Positions 56,401 through 64,000 of a stretch of 64,000 nt of DNA are shown here, in pieces. This stretch comes from Haematococcus lacustris (taxonomy: Eukaryota > Chlorophyta > Chlorophyceae > Chlamydomonadales > Haematococcaceae): assembly GCA_030144725.1 (NCBI GenBank), contig JASKMD010000031.1, forward strand, positions 6,192,808 to 6,256,807. Reading direction: 5' to 3'. Position 1 is the first letter of the stretch. Each line of letters starts with the position of its first letter. The position numbers and the translations under genes were made by a program. Under the pieces are notes generated by a model. It made no database searches. It worked only from the letters and a program-made list of their open reading frames with translations, and had not been told where the DNA came from.

Positions 56401-58226
56401 GCGTGAGGCAGGCTGTGGAGTGCTGGGTGGGCAGTATGCGGGTAGCTAGTGGGCATCAGTGTTTTCTTTTCGTTTCGTTGACTTATACCTCAAGAGGGGC
56501 ATGGCTCAGGTTCATGTTCTCAAATGATCATGCGCTCAAATGGTAAACATAACGAAACTTCCTCTGTAAAACATGGCATATCATAGCGAACGAATAGCGA
56601 ACGAATAATATGGTGGGCATACAGCTGTTATGCTGTGTCAATTTGGTTCGATCACCGAGTTTTATAGCCCACAGCTGTTCGGCTGACCACCGCATTGCGC
56701 CATGGGGCCATGTACAGATGCCTGTGGTGGGTCATTGACGAGCCGTGCTATTTGCCGGTACCAGCCTGCACCTCCTGTACAACCTCCTGCCTGCCTGCTA
56801 TACTCGTTGCACCACCCACATGCAGGGTACTGATGTGGATTGATGTGTTTTGGACTCTATTGCTGGCTGGCCCTATTGTTGAGCGTGCAGCGAGGAACCA
56901 TACAGCCCATCTATCAGTCCATTTTCACCAAAAGCCGCCCTTGAGCCTTCCCTGCTTGAGCTCAGCCAAACTCTTCTTTCTTTCCCTCTCGTGCCATAGA
57001 GCAGCAGGACAGGCGTATTTCGCATGACTAGGGTTTGCACGTGAACGCGTGTATCAGCCAGAGTGACAGGCATAGGTGTCGAGCATTGAGCACATGCGCT
57101 CCAACAGCAGGCAGTAGCCGGCACAGGTGGCTCAGCTACTCACTGGGTGGGGCGGCGATGCCAGGGTGTCGTGCATGAGGGGGAGCACGCTGTACATCGG
57201 CGACAAGGGAGCAGGGCCTCCCGGAGAGACCAGGGCAGCAGGCCCTCCAGCTAGCGGTGGCTGCTGGCATGGTGGCGGCTGCTGCAAGCGGTGCGGCTCA
57301 TTAGGCTGTGGCAGCTGCTGGGGGTGAGGAGGGGTGCCAGGCTGAGGGGAGTACTGATGAGGTGGCTGGTATGGCGACCCCGACGCCCGGGCTTGATGCC
57401 GGGCGGTGTCACGGATCAGCTGGTGTGGGGAGGTTATGGCCAGCAGGGGTGTGTCCCGCTCGTACATAAACTGCATGACGCAATGTGGAGCAGGCTCAGA
57501 CCGGATTTGAGTACAATGTCATATTGCAATGCATTGCAGAGCTGCACGGGCTTGGGCAGATGCTGCTGACTGGGTTTGTCTACAATTGAAGACACAGATA
57601 CTTAGGTGGACAGGGCAGGCAACAAGAGGTAGCATGACTGGGACTTTGGTCCAGGATTCGACTGGTCCAGGGTTCGACTCTTGGGGCTGCAACTGCCATA
57701 CTGGCAAAAGCAATCAGAGATGGTCAAGCAGGTATGCGGAGGCCAATCTTACACAAGACTTGACGTATTTTCAACAAGGATTATGGCACGCCCCTGAACG
57801 CCCACAGGGTACCAGCTGGAGTGTGGGGAGTAATGGCTTGTGGGGAGGCCGCAGTCATGGGTTCTGTTTCAGGTCATGTGAGGCAGATGCGCTTGCCTGG
57901 GAGGTGTCCGGCGTTTGGCTCGCGTACAGCAGGTGCTGGGGTGCAGCCTGGGTGGCCTGTGCCGCAGCTGCATCAACCTCTGCCTGCATCACCCGCAGGT
58001 CTTGGTAGCGCCTGGGTCTTGGCGAGGTCTGGGGCAGGGGGTGCAGCAGAGGGTCGGGCTGGCTGGTCTTGAGGCTGCACAGCGACACCAAGGTGGGCCA
58101 GTTGAGGTGGTTGCCAACAGGTGCCGGCCATTATACACTGGTCAGGGGAAGATGGATTAGTTCCCATTCCTCTCTGTTTGGCTTCCTGACTGTTTGTCTC
58201 ACTGGCCGCACCGCACCTGTTTTCCT
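56401..58226. other. Stretch with no supported gene; scraps of element sequence
   Basis: A minus frame at 57132-57476 (RDTPLLAITSPHQLIRD then Pro/Gln-rich) may be another remnant of the same elements; part of it, near 57130-57200, resembles 31775-31900. A frame at 57855-58091 (YQDLRVMQAEVDAAAAQAT) looks helical but cannot be chained with the gene at 58.5 kb. Nothing else is supportable. Confidence 0.4.
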
Positions 58227-58462
58227 GCCCTCACCCACCCAGCCACTCACCCTGACCTCTTCCAGTGGCTCTTACATACCTCTGCTTTGACTTGCATGCC
58301 ATGAACAGCTGGGTATGGCGGCTGCTAAAGGTGATGGGCCTGGGGAGGGGTGTGGGGCTGAGGGGAGCACTGTTGAGGTACTACTACTGCTGAGCAAGTC
58401 AAAGCAGAGGTATGTAAGAGCCGCTGGAAGAGGTCAGGGTGAGTGGCTGGGTGGGTGAGGGC
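58227..58462. repeat. 69-bp inverted repeat with a 98-bp spacer
   Basis: Arms 58227-58295 and 58394-58462 are reverse complements with one mismatch seen (CCAGTGGC against CCAGCGGC). It lies 53 bp beyond the stop of the minus-strand coiled-coil gene, so it could fold as a hairpin in that gene's 3' UTR. Confidence 0.9.
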
Positions 58463-58514
58463 CAGTAGGGGAGGTCAGGTGAGTGGATGGATCAAGGCCA
58501 GTGGGAGAGGGAGG

Positions 58515-61500
58515 TCAGCACTGGCTGGGCAGCCTAGGGTCTAGCAGGGGCTTGGCCCAGGCAATGCCCAGGGCCACATCTGCAGGCAAGCTGCCGTGCA
58601 TGTCAGTGATGAAAGAGGTGCGGTGCGGCCTGCTGAAGGTGAGGGGGCCCTGGGCGTGTGGGTAGGGTGGTGGTGGACCTAAGGCTGGTGAGAGGGAGGG
58701 TGAGGCTGAGAGGGGACGCACTCGTCCCACAGCTCCACCTCTGCCTCTGGGCCGTTGGCCACATAGCCCGGGTGTAGCTCCCCCTGAAGCCAAGCAGGCA
58801 GGTGGGCAGGCAGGTGGGCAGGCAGGTGGGCAGGCGGGTGGGCAGGCAGGTGGGCAGGCAGTTGGGCAGGCAGGTGGGCAGACAGGTGGGCAGGCAGGTG
58901 GGCAGGCAGGTGGGCAGGCAGTTGGGCAGGCAGGTGGGCAGACAGGTGGGCAGGCGGGTGGGCAGGCAGGTGGGCAGGCAGTTGGGCAGGCAGGTGGGCA
59001 GACAGGTGGGCAGGCGGGTGGGCAGGCAGGTGGGCAGGCAGTTGGGCAGGCAGGTGGGCAGACAGGTGGGCAGACAGGTGGGCAGGCAGGTGGGCAGGCT
59101 GGTGGGCAGGCAGGTAGGCAGGTGCACCCGGCAACCACAGCTCAGCATCAGTTGCCTGTGTGATGCCGCGGTCACTAACACAGCAGGCCCTTTGCTTGTC
59201 TTTTTTGCTTCTTTTCACCATTGCCATCCGCACTAGTCAGCCCCCGGTGACCAGCAGTGCGCCATCGTGCTGCCCGTGTCATCCCCGCTGCCTGCAGGTG
59301 TGGCAGCTACTCACAAGGGGGGCAGATGGCTCCAGCCGACCCAGCTCCCCCAGCGCCTGCTGCCGCCTATACCAGGCCGTGACATAGGGGTTGGGGCTGC
59401 CGGCCCGGGTGGGGCTGGAGGCTGCAGACTGGTGGGTCAGCAGGTGGCGCAGCCGGGCGACCATGGCCTGGAGTCCGCTGCGGGCGGCCCGCTCCTCCTC
59501 CAGCTCCAGACGAACCTGAGGGCTCAACAGGGAGGGTGGTCAGAACCTGGTGTCAGCATTCTTAAACCCTTGCAGCTTGATGCAAGGCCAAGGCCGCGGT
59601 CAGCAGCAGGTGCAGCACCAGACACGCCAGCTATGACACCAAGCGGTTTTAAAACGCCTTCCTGGGTGACTTCACGGTTAGAGGACCCCTGAGTAAGGGG
59701 CAGTGTCAGCCTGTGAGGAATGTGGGTGTGCACTGGCTACTCATGCCGTGGTGCCATGCAGTGTGTGCAGATCCCAATGCCTTCTTAGGCAACAATCAGA
59801 CCCTGACCCTGACCCTGACAAGCATGCCCAGAAGCATGGCAGTATGGCGGTGAGGTGCAGGAAGTGCATGCACAGCCCTGACGCATGGAGCAGCATGCAG
59901 CGCATGCAATTTATACCAAGTGACCCAGCAAGCGAGACAGGAGACTGGTAGTGGCAGTGCATGACCGCACTAAGTTAATAGGCTGGTCGCGCACAGGACT
60001 TCCGCAATGCGATGCAGACAATCCCCCCTCCTGCTCCCCCTAGTCAACCCCCTGACCCTCCCCCTAGTCAACCCCCTGACCCTCCCCCTAGTCAACCCCC
60101 TGACCCTCCCCCTAGTCAACCCCCTGACCCTCCCCCTAGTCAACCCCCTGACCCTCCCCCTAGTCAACCCCCTGACCCTCCCCCTAGTCAACCCCCTGAC
60201 CCTCCCCCAGGCCGGCCCAGTGCGCCTAGCACCTCACTGAGCTCAGCGATCTTGTCGTTCTCCCGCCGTAAGCCCTGCTCCGCCAGGCGAGACTGCTCCA
60301 GCCTGCCCACCACCTCCTCCAGGGCCCCCTGGGGGCAGCAGGAGGCACCAGGTCACTCCCAGGGGCAGCAGAGGCACATCAGGGATGGGTGCATGGGGAG
60401 GAGTGGAGGAGCAGCAGCCCCGGCTTGAAAATTCCATATGGGGGCGGTGAGGACGAGGCAAAGGGCAGGGCCGTGGAGTTCTTTGCCCCACTGCACTCAG
60501 ACAGACCTCTCACTCATTTCAGCTAGCACACAGCTATGAAATGAGGCACTCCACCATCCGAACAGTCAAGAACTCTAGGCGCTACTGCTGAATAATGGGT
60601 CCCCTTTTACCCCCGTGACTGCTGCCTGCCTGCCTACCTCTACGGCCAGCCTGACTGCTTGCTTGCCTGCCTGCTTTCCTGCCTGCGCAGGTGTCTAGGT
60701 CTGACTGACACGGCAGACAGACCTGCAGCTGCTTGCAGCGCCTGACCAGCGCCGCGATGACGGCAGCTGAGGAGGCTGGCAGGGAGCCCTGCAGGATGCG
60801 CTGCAGCTCAAGGTCGGCTGACTCCAGGGCGCCAGGCTGAGGGGGGCCTGCTGGCCAGGGTCAGGGTAGGAATCAGGATCATGGTAAGGATGAGGATAAG
60901 GGTGAGACTCGGGGTGAGGGTCAGGGCCAGGGCGGCTGGGGCAGAGGGTGGCAGGGGGTGCGAGGGGGGGCCAAGAGGGATTGCTAGTGTGGGGGTAAGG
61001 GTCAGGGTCGAAGTCAAGGTGAGGGGGCTGGGGTGCAGGGGGTGGCAGGGGTGCTTACCAGCAGGCAGGGTGCAAAATAGAGCCAGGTGGGCATAGAGCC
61101 AGGCCAACCATTGCAAGAGCTGCATGCCCAGTGCGGGCAGGTGGGCAGGACAGGTGCCAGGGTGAAGGCCGAAGGAGTGGCTGCCACTGCTGCTTGGCAC
61201 ACGGCTTGCCTGCCTCCTGAGCAGCCTGGTGCCTGCGCTCAATGCTCTCCACTTGCCGCCTCATAGCCAAGGTGGGGCCTCCTTTGCCAGCACTGCCAGG
61301 TGCTGCGGCCATGCCCAGCTCCTGTGGAGGACACACAGAGGGACACACAGAGGGAGTCAGAGGGAGGGCCACCAGTGGCTGAGACAGGGCAGGACAGGGC
61401 AGGGCAGTTGACTGCACACGGGCAGTTGACTGCTCTGGCTGTAGTTGACTGCTTGGCACAATGTGCTCGTATGGCAGCACCTAGCTTCACCACCTGACAG

Positions 61501-63509
61501 CACACAGTTTCATTGTTGTGATGTGCTCTGCAGGAATCATGGCAGGTGCACGGCTGTGGGCATGATGGGTCTGAGGGATGCTGGCTGACCTCCATGCTGG
61601 CCCTGATTCCCATGCGGCGGGGAGGACCGGCTGCGTTCACCCCACTGAGGTGATGTTGCGCAGAACTAGACAGGCAAGAGGGGTCCAGGTCGGGGTCTAT
61701 GCCACGCAGGATGTCCGCCAGCCTGCCCTCAACCCTGAAGTGGCAGGGGCAGGGCAGGAAGGTTGGGGGGGCTGAGGCTGGGGTGGGGGCAGGGATAAGG
61801 GCAGGAATAGGGGCAGAGATAGGGGCAGGCCACGACAGCGACCTGACCTAGAACATCGCCCCATAGTCAGGTTGCAGGTCAGACTCTGGTTATGGCTATT
61901 TGCTATGGCTATGGCCATATAACAATAAGCTATATAACATATGACACATATGACAATGATATAGAACACACAACACTTATATAGCAACCAGCCACATAAC
62001 AATAAGCAATAAGCCATAGGGGGAAACTGGGAGGTGGGCCCGGTGTGGCTATTCAGGGCTGGCACCCCAAGAGGCAATTGATGCTGCTGCAGGTGGTCGA
62101 GCTGAGAAGCTGTCCAGCCATCACTCAGCCCTGCCCAGGCTGCCCACCCAGCACTGAGTACCATTCAAGCCTGACCTCAATGGGGCATGAAACTCATGCT
62201 GTTGTGTATGAACCAGCTTCAGCACCTTAGCTATCAACCTTGAGCCTATATTGCAGTGGAACACTCAGTGTGGACCCCTACAAAACGATGTTTTTGTCTG
62301 TGTGGAGTTCCCATGCTCATGGCATACACATGGCTCATACATGGCATGCACACAGGCATGGTCGCCTACCACCTACACTATTGCCTGACCCAGAGGGCTA
62401 TTGTGTAGAGTTGGCAGGAGAGTGTCACAGCGTGTTGCCAAGAGTGTGCCTCACTTAGCACTGACTGCAGGGGTAGGTCTAGGCACCTGAGGGCCTGAGG
62501 GGGCGGGCAAGCTGTAGGGTTTGGAGGGTCTCACTCTTTCCGTGCCGCCAACGCCCTGAAGTTCTTCTGGATGGTGGTGGCGGCTGCGGCTGCAAGCGGC
62601 AACTCTTCTACTGCCAGCTGCAACTTGCCCCAGCCAGGAGCGGCCTCTGCCTGGGTGAGCACGCGCAGGGAGCGTCAGGTGGGGGCAGGCGGTGACAGCA
62701 GCGTTGGCTGCCAAAAATTCTGTACCTGCTTGTGGCCAGACCCACACTGAATGCACCAAGTGTATGTGCGTGTAAGAACATGGGTTTGCCAGAAATGGAT
62801 GGTACTCCATACAGACAAATCACCACCCAAAGTGAGGGGACCTGATCTTGCCTCTGCGTCGGTAGACGTTGCCTGCTGGGGTGATGAAGGTGCTGACTAG
62901 CCAGTGCTGACCATGATCATGTAAACTTGCTGCCGTATGACATGTTTGAAAAGGGCACGGCCACAGGCAAGGAGTACCAGCAAGACCTTGGGTTCATCTA
63001 GGAGCCCATCTTCACCTAACCTCTTGCAGCACCCACCAGGTGCAGGGCGGCTGCCATTTCCCGCACGGCCCTGTCTGCCTGCTCCCGCTCGCCATGAATG
63101 GCGGCTAGCAGAACCTGCACATCCGCCTCAGCCTGCGCCCATCACACCCACAACTGCATCTCAGCCAGCAGCAGCAGGCCCCGGCCACCAGGTAAACCTG
63201 CCTCGTCCTCATAGGCAGCAGGGAGGGGGGCTTGGGGCTGCAGGTGGCCCCCTGCCTTGGTCTTATGATGTGTGTGAGAGGGCTGGACAGGGCCACCAGA
63301 GCCTCACCTGACCGTAATCCAGCCTGCCTGACCCTGCCCCCTGCCCTGTTCCTGACCTGACTCTGACCCTGCCCTGTCCCTGACCTGACTCTGACCCCTG
63401 CTATGTTTCTGACCTGAGATGACTCTGACCCGGACCTGTTGTCTGCGTGAGCGTTCCAGGTTCAGCTGCTGCTCCATGGCCATGACCATAGCAGCAGCTT
63501 GGCGGACAC
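58515..63509 (-). CDS. IQ-motif coiled-coil protein, C-terminal exons
   Basis: Ten exons chain in phase (transcript order): 63509-63436, 63132-63037, 62650-62535, 61734-61590, 61321-61210, 60847-60723, 60328-60233, 59515-59315, 58783-58722, 58632-58515, giving about 380 residues to a TGA at 58515. Upstream exons lie beyond the window. Features in order: two coiled-coil exons (MAMEQQLNLERSRRQQ; LLAAIHGEREQADRAVREM), an IQ motif ATTIQKNFRALAARKE that may bind calmodulin or centrin, DILRGIDPDLDPS, MRRQVESIERRHQAAQ, LELQRILQGSLP, ALEEVVGRLEQSRLAEQG, VRLELEEERAARSGLQ, WYRRQQALGELGRLEP and a non-helical C terminus FITDMHGSLPADVALG. Such proteins are usually cytoskeletal, ciliary or motor tails, but I do not recognise this one. 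The intron 61209-60848 needs a GC donor (CAG/GCAAGC); a hydrophobic frame inside it (61070-61130) cannot be joined in phase. The function is unknown. Confidence 0.65.
58797..59122. repeat. 12-bp satellite with a 60-bp higher-order period, intronic
   Basis: About 27 units of GGGCAGGCAGGT-type sequence fill the intron between exons 59315-59515 and 58722-58783. From 58861 four 60-bp blocks repeat the same order of unit variants (TTGGG, AGGTGGG, ACAGGTGGG), so the array grew by duplication of five-unit blocks. The Cys/Pro/Thr-rich minus frames are artefacts. Confidence 0.93.
60036..60209. repeat. 24-bp tandem repeat (CCCTAGTCAACCCCCTGACC + CTCC)
   Basis: Seven almost identical 24-bp units in the intron between exons 60233-60328 and 59315-59515. 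They end only some 20 bp from the donor of exon 60233-60328. Confidence 0.93.
61890..62010. other. AT-rich island in an intron
   Basis: Repeated CTATGGC, ATATAACA and ACACATATGACA motifs make this one of the most AT-rich stretches of the window. No coding signal was seen. Confidence 0.6.
62216..62420 (+). repeat. Short Fanzor-tail repeat
   Basis: Complete on the outer side: CAGCACCTTAGCTATC, ACAAAACGATGTTTTTG, CATGGCATACACATGG, ACCTACACTATTGCCTGAC, GTGTAGAGTTGGCA. It lies antisense in an intron of the coiled-coil gene. Confidence 0.7.
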
Positions 63510-63554
63510 CTGTTGGAGGGTATCGCACCAGCAGCACTGTCTAGTAGGGTCGAC

Positions 63555-63725
63555 AACTTCGAAGGGTTGGGCCCAGCATTCCCCCGCCAGCCAAACGCAC
63601 CAAGGCGGAGCAGGAAGGCAAACCCGCAAAGCCCACCAAGGGCAAATGCACGGCCAAGGGCAAAGCTGCTGAAGCCACCCATCCTCAGCACCGCAGTAGA
63701 GCTACAGGGCTTGGCAAGTGGCTGT
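63555..63725 (+). pseudogene. Fanzor-like linker fragment, copy F
   Basis: A plus frame reads PPPAKRTKAEQEGKPAKPTK and then GKGKAAEATHPQ-like sequence ending in GLGKWLFLCVHCDCT. It aligns with the PPPAKRSKR...KAAKAKPAPQPGRWLDRDCN stretch of copies A-C but has lost the catalytic motif. From 63726 to 64000 nothing can be supported. Confidence 0.5.
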
Positions 63726-64000
63726 TTCTTTGTGTGCATTGTGATTGCACCCTGCTGCTGTGCCCCAGCAGGAGCCCTGTAATCATAAGGTGACGGTCAA
63801 GAGGCTGTTTGACTGTCATGTGCAATGTCAATGCGCCTTAGCGGTGTGGTAGGAGCCCCATGACAATGGTAGGCCTCGCAGCCTTGGGTCATGTAACTGT
63901 TCATAGCTAGACCCACACTTCAAGCTGCATACACCAAAACTAAGCCGCATTGCAGGCGCTGGCATAAAGTCAGAGGTTTGGGTAGAAATGAAGATGGTTA

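Noticed and set aside
58797..59122. Regular short repeats resembling a CRISPR array
   Set aside because: Units are 12 bp, contiguous, without unique spacers, and lie in a eukaryotic intron.
58515..59233. Cys/Pro/Thr-rich 200-codon minus frames through the satellite
   Set aside because: They are repeat artefacts; the real exons 58722-58783 and 58515-58632 are joined by splicing around this sequence.
61070..61131. Hydrophobic exon LLQWLAWLYAHLALFCTL on the minus strand with a good donor
   Set aside because: It cannot be placed between its neighbours in phase, and skipping it gives a clean join.

Overview
This is nuclear DNA of a GC-rich green alga. The genes have many short exons with GT-AG (sometimes GC-AG) introns, TGTAA-type 3' ends are plausible, simple repeats are very dense, and one gene encodes a plant-type VTC2. 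The proteins look like those of a volvocalean/chlamydomonadalean chlorophyte such as Haematococcus or Chlamydomonas relatives; that placement is inference. All gene models below were built by hand from splice sites and reading-frame phase.

Layout. 0.5-1.5 kb: last exons of a DGAT2-type acyltransferase (+). About 3.0-3.7 kb: weak C-terminal exons of an unknown gene (-). 4.6-8.5 kb: a group I WRKY transcription factor with two WRKY domains (+). 9.5-31.6 kb: one 24-exon gene (+) joining two N-terminal WW modules to a kinesin motor and a long coiled-coil tail; its introns hold several mobile elements. 34.8-37.4 kb: GDP-L-galactose phosphorylase (VTC2), the committed step of ascorbate synthesis (+). 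38-56 kb: a transposon-rich block. 58.5-63.5 kb: the C-terminal half of an IQ-motif coiled-coil protein (-), entering from the right edge.

Mobile elements. The most interesting set is a family of degraded Fanzor-like genes (eukaryotic relatives of TnpB, RNA-guided nucleases). Fragments lie at 9.9-11.5 (-), 15.0-16.3 (-), 31.7-32.3 (+, very decayed), 32.7-33.2 (+), 42.4-45.3 (+), 55.4-56.3 (-) and 63.6-63.7 kb (+). Short repeats matching their 3' tails are scattered in introns. There are also a full-length hAT/DUF659 transposon (45.8-49.1 kb) with an internally deleted sibling (51.4-52.4 kb), an RNase H-like transposase gene broken by a Fanzor copy (40.9-42.4 kb), a gag-only element between LTR-like direct repeats with two gag copies head to head (23.2-25.2 kb), a 1.2-kb element with 128-bp near-identical inverted ends, and a MITE inserted at its edge.

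The four well-supported host genes (DGAT2, WRKY, WW-kinesin, VTC2) all read on the plus strand and do not form a pathway. Much of the remaining sequence is intron, microsatellite or transposon debris.
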